From: Tipula vernalis
Lineage: Eukaryota; Arthropoda; Insecta; Diptera; Tipulidae
Direction of reading: 5' to 3'
DNA length: 64,000 bases
Assembly (NCBI GenBank): GCA_958295665.1
Contig: OY282558.1
Coordinates: forward strand, 181,886,015-181,950,014
Shown here: in pieces, positions 21,434-32,172 of the stretch
Position numbering within the stretch: the first letter of the stretch is position 1
How the letters are laid out: each line of letters starts with the position of its first letter
Made by a program: the position numbers and the translations under genes
Notes under the pieces: generated by a model
Databases searched by the model: none
What the model was told of the DNA's origin: nothing
What the model saw: only the letters and a program-made list of their open reading frames with translations

Positions 21434-23895
21434 ATGGATAAAGCATTGTTAGAATTTTTACAATCACAATCTAAATCAATAGAGCTTCTTACTCGTAATA
21501 ATAGATTGGAGGAAATAAATAAAAAACTCAATGAAAATGTAGCAACTGGAAATGTTGTCGGAAATCCAGTGAATGTTCCTTGGCCAGCACCGTTGAATGT
21601 AGATACCGGTGACGTAAGGGAAAATTAGGAAATTTTCGAAAATAATTGGAAAGATTATTAATTGCAATGCTACAAGTATGAATTTGTGGGAAAAATCAAA
21701 AAATTTACAAAAAACGAGCTTGATGCTATCAGCGATAGGTACCACAGCCAAAACAAGGTACATGGATTTTGGTTTGACAGATGAAGATAAAGAATCCGAA
21801 GAAAAAGCTATAAAAAAAATTCGTGATTGTGTGGTAGCTAAATCCAACGTCATATACGACAGGTATATGTTTAACCAAAACCAACAAAAATGTTTATACA
21901 AGCCGTCTCGTTCGCGCCCTACACAGATTCTATCACAAAAAATGTACACTATATTTATTATGAATGTATCACCTATACTTATCTGTTTTGTGTATATATA
22001 CTTTCTGATTTATTTGTATGCATCACTAATACTACGCCTTAATGTACTTTTTTATACCTTAAGTGTTTGTACTGTTTGGCTTGTACAAACATTTTTGTTG
22101 GTTTTGGTTTAACACATGTAACCAATACATTGATGAATCCTTCGATTTGATAAGATTAAAGAAATTAGTGAAGTTGTGTAATTATGGTAATGATGATATT
22201 TCGAATGAACTGCTACGAGATCGAATAGTAGTGGGTATCATAGATACACTTCTAAAGAAGAAATTAATGGAAATTCCAGACTTGACCTTAACCAAAGCGA
22301 TGGATGTTTGCAAAATTGCCGAAGTGACCCAAGATAGGTTATCAAATATGAAGAGTGAGGAAACGAACGTAGCCAACCCGGTAAACAAGATTACCAATAA
22401 ATCAGCGGAAAGTGTCAAACGAAAATGTAAGTTTTGCGCTGCGTGGCATGTTTTTGAAAAAAAGACATGCCCCACTTTAGGAAAAACTTGTTCAATATGT
22501 AAAAAGAAAAATCATTTAGAAGTGGCATGTTTCAAGAATAATAATAGCACCAATAAACGGAAAACGAATCGAGTTAACGAGATCTGTAACAACAACCCGA
22601 ACGGCAGTGATGAAGTTTCCAGTGAAGATGATAATGATAATCAAAAAAGTTTATTGATTGCTAAAATTGACGGAAAATCAACGGTTTCTTCCAAGTTTAA
22701 TGTAATTGCAACGTTGAAGTTAAAATTTGGAAATTTATGGAAACAGGTCGAGTGTATGTTGGACACGGGCTCAAATTCGTGTTTAGTAGGTTATAGTATG
22801 TATAAAGCATTAATGGGCCAGAAAAATCCAGTAGTCTCCAAATCGAAATATGAACTGATTGATTTCAACGGGAATTCCATTAAAACTATTGGAGAAGTTA
22901 AGATCCCGTGTGAAATTAATAAACAGCGGTATACTCTTTTGTTTCAAGTTGTCAACAGAAATCATGGTCTATTGTTGTCATCAAATGCATGCTCTGCATT
23001 AAAATTAGTTAAGTACAGTGGCGAAGTTAAAAGTTATCCAAGGAATTTCGAATATAATCATCTGCAAGTTATTGAAACAGTTAGGAAAACGGATGCCAGT
23101 CCTGAATTTGACAAAATAGATGCTGAGCGAATTATCGAAAAATATAACGATGTATTTGGGGACGATGGTCTCCTTCCAGGAGAAGTTGAGCTGGAGATAG
23201 ATAAAGATGTCAAACCAGTTATACAAAGAGCGCGTCGTATTCCAGTGATTTATAGGGATAAGTTGAAAGTTGAACTCAAAAAATTAGTTCAAGACGGAAT
23301 TATCGAAAAGATAACGAAACATACGGATTGGGTTAGTAATGTTTTGATTGTTAAAAAACCGAATTCATTTCGAATATGCTTAGATCCAATTCCTCTCAAT
23401 AAAGCTCTAAAGAGACCAAATTGTCAATTTACTACAGTTGATGAAATTTTACCAGAACTGGGGAAGGCTCAAGTTTTCTCAACGTGTGACGCAGCAAGGG
23501 GTTTCTGGCAAGTAAAAATTTAGAAAGTTTAATGATTCGACTTCGACAGTATAATTGTAAATTAAATAAATCAAAAATGAAGTTATGCCAGTCATCTGTA
23601 AAATTCTTTGGTCATATTCTATCAAATGAAGGCCTTAAAGCAGATACATCATAAATCAGTGCTATTCAAAATATGAAATCCCCAGAAAATAAAAACGATC
23701 TTCAACGATTTATGGACATGATCAATTATCTAGCGAGATACATAAAAGATTTAAGCACACATTGTACTCCATTACGAAAACTGTTGTTGGAAGATACTCC
23801 TTGGATTTGGACAAAAACTCAGGAGGATGAGTTCAAAAAATTAAAGTTCCTAGTTGGGAATGTTAAAACCTTGAAGTATTTTGACTGTACTAAGC
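21434..23895 (+). pseudogene. Gypsy gag-protease-RT, broken and fused to Copia
   Basis: Gag starts at ATG 21434 and is broken by a stop at 21626-21628 and by a MITE at 21876-22106. It carries a zinc region with CKFCAAWHVFEKKTC and CSICKKKNHLEVAC (about 22422-22530). The protease active site is MLDTGSNS (about 22757-22780). The RT begins with LLPGEVELEI and has FRICLDPIPLN (about 23367-23396; the usual form is RICLDP-x-LN) and STCDAARGFWQ (about 23478-23510), then a stop at 23521. The RT part holding the F-VDD box is deleted. The thumb and connection resume at about 23540 with FFGHILSNEGLKAD and LARYIKDLSTHCTPLRKLL, ending near KTLKYFD at about 23885. There the same frame passes directly into Copia sequence. 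Confidence 0.85.
21876..22106. mobile_element. MITE inside Gypsy gag, 7-bp target duplication
   Basis: Near-perfect 29-bp inverted repeats (caaaaccaacaaaaatgttt and onward; one mismatch) bound 231 bp of non-coding sequence. The target duplication gtttaac lies at 21869-21875 and 22107-22113. Removing the element and one duplication copy restores the gag frame exactly. The 7-bp duplication is unusual; hAT elements make 8, Harbinger 3, Tc1 2, so I leave the superfamily open. Confidence 0.85.
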
Positions 23896-26651
23896 CTGCT
23901 GCTGATGAATATCAAGCATGTATTGCTGAGAAAAGTTCCTTTCAAGAATGGCATCAAAATTTAGCTCATCAAAACTACACTCATGTTAAAAAAAATTTGA
24001 AAAATTATGATATTAATCCAAGAGGAGATGACAAAATAGTCTGTGAGCCTTACACATTGAGTAAAATCCATCGACTACCTTTTCCTCAGCAAAGCAGTAC
24101 AAAAACTAGTCGTATTGGCCAAATAATCCACGCAGATGTGTGTGGACCACTACCAGAAAAGTCATTCACAGGTGCAAAGTATTTTCTTCAATTAAAGGAT
24201 GATTACTCACATTACAGAACCGTATATTTCTTGGATCAGACGTACTGGAGTGTCTAAAAGACTTTATAAAGAAAACAGAAAAACATTGCCCCAGAGGAAT
24301 AGAAATTTGTAGATCTGACAATGGCCTGGAATTTGTCAATCAACAAGTCACAAAATTGATGAAAGAATATGGAATTTCTCACCAAAATTCAGTAGTCTAT
24401 TGGCAAAATGGCAAAATAGAACGTGAAAACAGAACTGTTGTAGAAGCTGCTCGTACAACGCTACATGCTGCAAAATTTGAACTTAAATTCTGGGCAGAAG
24501 CAGTAAACACTGCCGTTTATATTTTGAACTGCACAGGAACCAGTAGCATTAAGAATAAATCACCATATGAAATTTGGTACAACAAGCGACCAGATATTCA
24601 GGAATTCCATATATTTGGAGAGAAAGTTTACGTGAAATTGCCTGAAAATAAAGCAAAGAAGTTAGACCTCAAAGGGGAAATAGGTTACTTTGTAGGCTAC
24701 GGCGATACTGTAAAAAATAACAGAGTTTGGATTCCAAAGGAAAATGATATTTTTGTCAGAAAACATATTATCTATACAGGAAAATTAATGGAATTTACTA
24801 AAGAAAATCAAAATCAAGCACTATTGTATCTCCCTGAAGAAGAAAATACACAATTCAAAAATAGTCAGGCTGAAAGAAAAGATGACGAGCAAATTGAAGA
24901 AAATTTAGAAAATCTTGAGTTACCTAACCAATTATCTGATTCAGAAGAAGAAAATGAGAAATTTTGTACGCCAGAAGCCGAAAGGAGTACAGGGATACAA
25001 CTAAGAAATCGATCCAAACTAAATAAACCAAAGAAATTAGAAGACTACGAAGTAGATTTAGATAATGTCTGTGATTATTGCATTGTAAACCCAGAAGAAC
25101 CGCTGACTTTTCAACAAACAGTAAATGGTACGAATGTACAAGAGTGGAAACAAGCTATGGAGGAGGAAATGAATTCCTTAAAAACCAGCAAAGTGTGGGT
25201 GCTCGTTAAAATACCAAAGAAGTCGACCATAGTTGAAAATAAGTGGGTTTTAAATTAGAAACTGATACGAATGGAAATATACAAAAATTTAGAGCCAGAT
25301 TAGTAGCCAAAGGCTTCTCTCAGCGTGAAGGAATAGACTTCAACGAAACCTTTAGCCCTGTAGTAAGGTTCGACTCCATCCGAATATTATTAACAGTGAT
25401 CGTTCACGAAAATTTAGTACTCAAACAGTTTGACGTAAAGACTGCCTTTTTAAATGGTGATATAGAGGAGGTTATATACATGAAGCAGCCAACAGGATTC
25501 AACGATGGTACAACAAGAGTATGTAAGCTACTAAAAAGTTTATATGTTTTACGTCAATCGTCTAGATGTTGGAACCAAAGAATAATAGTTTTTCTAACAG
25601 ACTATGGACTCAAACAATCAAAGGCTGATCCTTGTATATACATGTTAATCAAAAATAATCTGATAATACTCCTGGTGAGCACCTATATAGATGATGGACT
25701 AGTAGCTAGATAGAATCGACGAAGAGACTGTGAATGATTTCTTGTGTGCACTTCAGAAAGAATTTGATATCACTTCTGGCGATGCTGATACTTACCTTGG
25801 TTTACAGATTGAAAGACAAAACGATGGCTCTATTCTCTTATGTCAAAGTGCCTACACAAGAAAAATTCTCAATAAATTTAATTTAGAGCAAGCAAATGCT
25901 CTTGCAATACCAGCCGAGCCGATCCACATCAACAGTTGAATGTAAATGATAATGAGAAGACTGAGTTAACAACTGCTCCCTATAGAGAAGCTGTGGGCAG
26001 CTTGTTATATTTATCAAAAGGTACGAGACCAGATATATCCTTTTCGGTCAGTATGGTTAGTCGATATATGGAAAAACCAACGAAATTGCATTGGAATGCA
26101 GTCAAGAGAATAATGAAGTATCTAAAAGGAACTGTTGATTATGGTTTGCACTTTAAGAAGCAGAAAACATTATCCTTATGTGGCTACAGTGATGCAGATT
26201 TTGCAGGAGATATTGAAACACGCAAATCAACTACAGGATTTATAGTTATTTGGAGTGGATGTGTTGTAGCTGGTCTTCTCAAAGACAGTCTACAGTCGCC
26301 ACCTCTACCACTTATTCGGAATACATTGCAGCCTTTCAAACAGTCAAGGAAATAGTTTGGCTCTTAAAGTTAATCGGAGAAATCTATCCTCATCAAAATA
26401 TAGCTACAACTCTTTATATTGACAATCAATGTACGCTTGAATTGATTAAAAATCCTGTTCTTCACAAACGAAGTAAACATATTGACGTACAATATCACTA
26501 CATCCGAGAACAGTATGACAAGAAAGTTTTTCAACTCAAATACATCAACACCAAGGAACAGCCAGCAGATATCCTAACCAAACCCTTGGAAAGAAGAATC
26601 ATCGAATTTCATCGCAACAGAATATGCTACAAACTTGAAGAGGATTCATAA
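23896..26651 (+). pseudogene. Copia pol: integrase, RT, RNase H (5'-truncated)
   Basis: The Copia part begins at the pre-integrase motif WHQNLAHQN (about 23949-23975) and CEPYTLSKIHRLPF with the Cys/His zinc site degraded. Integrase motifs are HADVCGPL (first Asp, about 24130), RSDNGLEF (second Asp, about 24313-24336) and the region with Glu in KIERENRTV (about 24414-24440). The acidic linker is followed by the RT (EWKQAMEEEMNSL, about 25142; RLVAKGFSQREGIDF; FDVKTAFLNGD, about 25429; a YIDDGLVA box, about 25684-25707). RNase H has YSDADFAGD (about 26184), STTGF and the terminal KHIDVQYHYIRE (about 26476). Frame breaks occur at about 24243, 25250, 25711, 25939 and 26290. It is moderately young: motifs are well kept. 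Confidence 0.88.
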
Positions 26652-26730
26652 CTTTTGCATACTGTATTTTTTTTTTTTTTTTTTTGTAAAAATTGTTTGT
26701 TCGATTTTGTATAATTTTGATATTCCATAA

Positions 26731-26930
26731 AACAGTGGGAGTGTCAGAATTGTTGGTTTTAAATTGTGTTTTATGGATATCACTCGCTGTTTATTCCCTA
26801 GATGGCAGCACTAGTTAGTTTTATGGTTTGTTCAAGTAGGTACACACAATTTTTTTATGATTATTCGATCTATCAAAGAGAGCTAAGAACATGTGATTTT
26901 TTTCATTACTTTGTGATTAACAATAATAGT
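26731..26930 (+). repeat. Copia polypurine tract and 3' LTR start
   Basis: The purine-rich stretch aacagtgggag (26731-26741) directly precedes TGTCAGAATTG (26742 on), the usual Copia arrangement of polypurine tract then LTR. The LTR is readable for about 190 bp, to near gtgattaaca. Its true end is uncertain because the hairpin of the next element starts close by. No matching 5' LTR is present, in line with the 5' truncation. Confidence 0.55.
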
Positions 26931-26946
26931 ATATTGTGTAACGTGT

Positions 26947-27052
26947 AGGAAAAACGATATATTCCCGGACGAGTATGGAAGTTGCTGGGACGAGGCGTCA
27001 GCCGAGTTCCAGCAACCATAAGAGTCCGGGAATTAAAGTTTTTCCACGAGTT
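26947..27052. repeat. Long imperfect hairpin upstream of the tyrosine recombinase
   Basis: Successive paired blocks fold this stretch onto itself: ggaaaaac with gtttttcc, ttcccggac with gtccgggaa, tatgg with ccata, and gttgctgg with ccagcaac, with cgaggcgtcagccgag at the tip. It is far more GC-rich than its surroundings. It lies about 220 bp before the recombinase start and is likely part of the same mobile unit. Confidence 0.75.
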
Positions 27053-27269
27053 GCACATACGATTTTTTCTCTAATCGGCAGTATATCAGATTATCCATTT
27101 TATTCATTATATTCTTTAAAATACGCAACATTTTCCAATTTATATTTTCAATAGATTTCACTATCAAAGTTACCTTAGAATTATAACAATCGCGTGCGCT
27201 GTCAATTTATTTAAAGGTCTGTCAGAGCAAACGATACCCGTCGTTAATTTGTGGTTTAGTTTAAATATA

Positions 27270-28455
27270 ATGGACAGCAATTTTGATAATTCAATCCCAG
27301 GTACTCCGCCTGGCATCTTGGAGACAGCAAGATTGACTACACTAAATTTGTTGCCGCAGAAGTCGAGGGAGAAGTACGAAAATGCATACAAGCGTTTTAT
27401 GGATTATCGCATAAATAAGAAGGCCAATTCATTCTCCGAAAACGTTTTAATTGCATATTTTTCGGATTTATGTCAAAAGATGAAACCGTCAACCTTATGG
27501 TCCAACTATTCCATGGTGAGGTCGACGCTTAGCATTAACAATAATGTTGATATATCCAAATATGGAAAACTCGCGCATTACTGAAACGTCAGTCAGATGG
27601 ATATAAGCCTAAAAAATCCAAAATCTTAACGAAACAACAAATAGAAACATTCATGGAACTTGCTCCAGATGATACATATTTAATGGCAAAAGTATGTTAA
27701 GATGTACGCGCTCATAATTTATTTACAAAAAATTTGTTTTCTAGGTTGCCTTAATTTTTGGAATTTCTGGCGCATGTCGTCAAGATGAACTATGCCGAAT
27801 AAATTTGAATGACATTCAAGATTTGGGAAATAGGATATTGATTACCATTCCTGTTAACAAGACGAACAAGCCAAGATCATTTATTGTAAATGAAGCGTAT
27901 ATCGAAATATATTGTAGATACATAGCATTACGTCCCACTGATTTCGATAACCCTCGATTCTTTTTCAAATTAAAAAACGGTAGAGGTAACAGACAAGTAG
28001 TGGGCATACATCAGTTTGGCAAATTGCCTCAAACTGTAGCTACTTATTTGAAGTTGCCAAATGCGATAGAATATACAGGGCACTGTTTTCGCAGATCATC
28101 TGCTACAATATTGGTAGATACAGGTGCAGATTTGACTTGCCTTAAGAGACATGGTGGTTGGAAATCGGCAACGGTTGCCGAAGGGTACATTGATGATTCT
28201 CTAAATAATAAAATTGAAGTTGCAAACAGAATTTTCAATACCACCGAACAAAATCCAGGTGTGGACCGTAACATGACCGAAATAAAAATTTTCAATACTA
28301 CCGAACAAAATCTAGATGTGGACCCTAACATGACCGAAATAAACGATAATAGTGCATCAGTGGCTACAACTAACCTTAATTGTAATGCATCTGCGCCAAT
28401 TTTCAACACCTGTACAAATTGTACAATTCATGTAAATATAACCAATAATAAATAG
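27270..28455 (+). pseudogene. Crypton-like tyrosine recombinase gene
   Basis: Exon 1 runs from ATG 27270 to about 27690 and carries the core-binding domain (KSREKYENAYKRFMDYRINK, residues about 31-50). A one-base frameshift near 27570 separates it from KRQSDGYKPKKSKILT. An intron with gtatgt and ctag ends lies at about 27692-27744. Exon 2 carries the catalytic domain: Arg in GACRQDELCRI, the HCFRRSS box (His-x2-Arg, about 28083-28103), the KRHGGW His/Trp motif (about 28147-28164) and the nucleophile Tyr in AEGYIDDS (about 28178-28201). This is the motif set of insect Cryptons. The C-terminal tail holds two near-identical 20-residue repeats (IFNTTEQN-x-xVDxNMTEI). It would catalyse strand exchange through a Tyr-DNA bond. 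Only one frameshift mars it, and it may be recent. Confidence 0.75.
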
Positions 28456-28542
28456 TTGTTAAATATGTACTTTTACAATTATAATAATAAAAACTAAATA
28501 AATTAAAATTATATCATGTATTTCTTAAAAACAGATGATAAT

Positions 28543-28592
28543 CAGTACTAGAAAGTATTCTCTGCCTAGGCAAGGAATACTTTCCAGTACTG
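28543..28592. repeat. Hairpin downstream of the tyrosine recombinase
   Basis: The arms cagtacta-gaaagtattc and gaatactttc-cagtactg pair over 17 bases around the tip ctgcctaggcaag. A second small hairpin (gttgcctagcaac) follows at about 28602-28614, and gggaatactt recurs at about 28629. With the 26947 hairpin it brackets the recombinase gene. Confidence 0.7.
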
Positions 28593-28614
28593 TTTTTAGT
28601 AAGTTGCCTAGCAA

Positions 28615-29351
28615 CGATGTAGTGTCGGGGAATACTTCATTTTGCTGACAGATAACAAACCAGAAAACTGACGTATTTTATCCGATTTGAGAAAAATACT
28701 TTTGTTCATTAAACATCCGAAGTTATTAAGTTATTTACCCATAATTCCACATATAATCGACATTGTTGAACGTTGAAAATAGAATACATATCGTTTTCCG
28801 GAACGATTATATCGTCAAAGACTATCAGTTAGTTATAATTTTCTACTGGACTAGAGCATTGCTAATAATTCTGGAAGAAGAAAATCTTCACTAGACCTAC
28901 TATGAGGTTATAACCGACTTTCTTTTCAATCCTAATTTTAAGTATGATCGCTAGTTGATTTAAGCAATAACAATCTAGCTTCTAGACATATTATCTTTAG
29001 TTTAAGACAAAAACATGTTTTTGTCATAAAATTTGAGTAATTTAAAATTTTTTGGGTCAAAAACAGTTCAATTGTTGATGAAACCTAAACGTAAGATAAT
29101 TAAATTTTTAGAGATTCTAAGTCGACAATTTTTTATAAAATTTAAATATTTCTGAAAATTATTTTCTGTAGATTATCAAACTATGTATCGCAAAGTGCAA
29201 AAATCTTAAGGAAGACTAAACATTTTTACGAAAAATTAACCTACATAGAAATATTTCTTTGCAATGTACTAAACTAAAATTACTTTTAGCGGAGAAGATT
29301 TTCGGTAATGTGGTCAGTCGATAAAATAACGCAAACAAGTAAAGGCTTGAA
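28615..29351. other. Gene-free upstream region of the esterase
   Basis: AT-rich sequence without ORFs. It should contain the esterase promoter. I see no clear TATA box; the closest is gataaaataacgc at about 29320-29332, about 25 bp before the start codon, which is too near to be the core promoter. Confidence 0.4.
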
Positions 29352-31256
29352 ATGTGTTCTAAAACCATTATTTTTTATTTTACTTTTATCTGTTACTTGA
29401 TGGTTTATTCAACTGCAGATGATCGTTTTGTTAACCTGAAAATTCATAATGGAATAATCCGTGGTGTTAGAAGTTGGACAATATTTAAAAACAAAGAGTA
29501 CATTGCGTACCGTGGAATTCCATATGCTAAGCCACCATTGGGAAGTTTAAGATTTTTAGTGAGTATATAGTTGTTCAGATATACTTTGTGCGATGTAATA
29601 TTAATAGTTGGATTTACCATAATTATAATTCTAGCCTCCTATAAGACCTGATAATTGGAGTGGAATTTTAGACGTCACTAATTTTAGATCAACATGCACT
29701 CAAATTGAATTTGTTCAGACCGAAATAAGCGGAAGTGAAGATTGTTTATTCGTCAACGTATATGTACCGGTCACAAATTCAAATGAAATACTTTCAGTTA
29801 TGTTTTATACACATGGCGGGGGATATTACGAAGGATCGGGCGAAACAAGATTACATGGTCCGGATTTTTTGCTTGAAAAGAACGTTATTTTAGTGACATC
29901 CAATTTTCGTTTGTCTGTGTTTGGATTTTTGTCACTTGGAGATGATGTATATTCTGGCAATATGGCAATGAAAGATCAACTTATGGCATTGAATTGGACT
30001 AATGAGAATATTGGATTTTTTAATGGTAATCCAAATCAAATTACAATTTTCGGCCATAGTTCTGGCGCCGCTATGATTCACATGATGACTATATCACCCA
30101 CCACTAAAGGTTTATTTCAGCGAGCAATTGCCCTCGGTTCATCTGCAATTAATAGATATTCGGTCAATTTAAATTCTCATCGCGAAAAAGTTTTCAAAGT
30201 TGGTAAGTGAAATTTATAAGTTGTTTTTATAAATCATAGTTTATAAAAGTGAATAATTTCAGCTAAAATTCACCAGAATATTGAGAGTTACGAAGATGTC
30301 ATCCGATTTTTACAGACGTACGATAGCGAAAAATTATTCCGCGCGATTCAATCAGACGAACTCGATCGTCCGGGAAGACGTGCTACCACATTGTACTATG
30401 CTCCTACCATTGAGTCTAACCACGCAATTATGCCATTTTTGACAGATTATCCCGAAAATATATTAGAATTAGAACCACCGCGCGATATTGATATTATGTT
30501 TGGATTTACTGAATATGAAATGTTGTTTTTCCTGGGCGCTGAATTTAAGAATCCAGCTCTACTTGAACCATTTAATGAACAATTTGAGATCTATTTACCA
30601 AATAATAAGTTCGCTCTCGACTACGATTCACCAATTTATCGAAAAATCGCCAATGAAGTTCGAGAATTTTATTTTGGTGCCAATGGAACCATTAATCATG
30701 AGTCGTTTAATCAATATGTCCATCTAGTATCTGATATTGTATTCACTTAAGGTATTCACAAAAGTGCTGTGAATTCTGTTTACCATGTAACAGGCAATAC
30801 GTATTATTTTAAATTCTTGGTAGATGCCAAATTAAATGTTTTGAAGCAAATGTTTGGTTTGGGAAATTTTCGAGGCACAAGTCATGGTGATGAACTAGGA
30901 TATTTGTTTAAATGTGATCGATATTCAAATGAATTTCTTAAAAGTTTGGATTCAGATTCAGTGGAACGTAAGACGATTGATCGGTTGACTACTTTATTAA
31001 CAAATTTTGCAAAATTTGGGTAATGTTTCACGTCGTTTGCATTTTTTTAATTAAATGACCATTTTAAATTTTCTATTTAAGGAATCCTACTCCAAATCAT
31101 AATCCTATTATGTGGTTGCCGGTGACAAGAGCCAAACAAAATTATTTGGAAATTAGCAATGATGGAATGAGAAGTGATGAATGTCCGAATTTACAGTCTT
31201 TCACATTTTGGGATAATTTATTTGAAAAGTTTCGAGATTACTCGCAATCTCTGTAG
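29352..31256 (+). pseudogene. Secreted carboxylesterase, four exons, one in-frame stop
   Basis: Exons 29352-29558, 29635-30202, 30263-31019 and 31082-31256 join by GT-AG introns of 76, 60 and 62 bp in consistent phase, giving about 568 codons, the normal length for an insect type-B carboxylesterase. Residues 1-22 are a signal peptide (KTIIFYFTFICYLMVYSTA). Family motifs are RGIPYAKPPLG, EDCLFVNVY, the oxyanion HGGG (residues 129-132), GNMAMKDQLMALNW, the nucleophile Ser211 in GHSSG, the acid Glu344 in TEYEM and His466 in SHGDELGYLF. The triad is complete. One TAA at 30748-30750 (codon 421), where the family usually has Tyr (FTYG-x-H), would remove the His. That could be a true pseudogene, a sequencing error or readthrough. 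It would hydrolyse ester substrates such as lipids, pheromones or xenobiotics outside the cell. Confidence 0.85.
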
Positions 31257-31307
31257 AATAAGATTAAATGTTTAATTCTCAAATAACAAAAAATATGTAT
31301 GACACAA

Positions 31308-31313
31308 AATAAA
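31308..31313 (+). promoter_or_regulatory. Polyadenylation signal of the esterase
   Basis: An aataaa hexamer 52 bp after the stop codon of the last esterase exon. The next element (31320-31520) used the following bases as its target, so the natural cleavage site is probably inside or beyond that element. Confidence 0.5.
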
Positions 31314-31319
31314 TGCATT

Positions 31320-31520
31320 CCACAGGTTTGTTGAGTAAATCTGCACAACAAAAATCAAAAGATTGACATTCAACTTCCAGGATGTCTATAGTATGGGCCT
31401 TGTACGTAAAATATTAACCGACCTCTAGGATCGAAGTTATACTACCAAAATCCTAGAAACCCTATAGTCAAATGTCTGTCTTTTCTTTTTTGTTGAACAG
31501 ATTTACTCAATAAAACTGTG
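31320..31520. mobile_element. MITE at the esterase 3' end, 9-bp duplication
   Basis: Inverted repeats of about 48 bp (left cacaggtttgttgagtaaat, right the inverted relative ending atttactcaataaaactgtg) bound a 201-bp element. The duplication aaatgcatt lies at 31311-31319 and 31521-31529. A 9-bp duplication fits Mutator-like elements, while 8 bp would fit hAT; the palindromic target makes the exact length uncertain. Confidence 0.75.
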
Positions 31521-31564
31521 AAATGCATTAAGACATATAATGAATAAACACAATTACATTGTAC

Positions 31565-32019
31565 TGTTATGTTTTTGCCTTGTCAATCAAGGTTCGTGTC
31601 ATTGGATTGTGAATAAAACAAAATAAGTTCAATTTATCACCAATGAATTTATTTATGTCACACAAAAATTGTAACAACACTATTTATTAACGATAATTCA
31701 CAAAATCACTTTAAATAATTTTCACACAATTTTACTGTACACTTATAAATTTTATTTCGCATTACAACACTTTTTAAATCACTTTTCAATTCCTTTATAA
31801 TCTTTACACTATCGCTTCCCAAATACTACTAATCTAATTTGATTTCGTTCGCCTTTTTATATACAGAAACCAAACTTCTAGAAAGCTCAAGACTTTTCCA
31901 GTACTAATAGTGTAGAAACATTTAGAACTGTTTTATCATGGAAAATACCATTTTAGTACAGTAAAACATTGAGCTATTAATTTAACTTATTCTATCACAC
32001 CCTAGGTGTCACCGTCACA
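31565..32019 (-). repeat. Gypsy LTR (3' LTR of a minus-strand element)
   Basis: In minus orientation the LTR runs from TGTGACGGTGACACC (32019 leftward) to CATAACA (31565), so it has TG...CA ends. It contains a good TATA box, tatataaaaag (31853-31863, minus). A second, diverged copy of the same LTR is at 47093-47256 plus 51900-52110. It flanks gag-protease sequence with the correct orientation. Confidence 0.75.
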
Positions 32020-32035
32020 CTACCCCTCACCTAAG
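32020..32035 (-). promoter_or_regulatory. Polypurine tract of the minus-strand Gypsy element
   Basis: On the minus strand ttaggtgaggggtag is purine-rich and ends exactly where the LTR begins with TGTGACGG. This is the plus-strand priming site for reverse transcription. Confidence 0.65.
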
Positions 32036-32172
32036 CCTGTTCGTCCCGAACAGGACCCAAATCACCTCTTCTATACAGGGCCAAACCTGTCTAAAAGCAC
32101 CACCTTCGATTTACCTTCTTGTCATTTCCCAGTCCTGTAGGGTCCCGTCCATACAGGTTGCAGTTTTTGTTG

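Noticed and set aside
22063..22130. Start of the 486-codon Gypsy ORF as a real N-terminus
   Set aside because: The first residues lie within the MITE; the gag frame comes from upstream of it.
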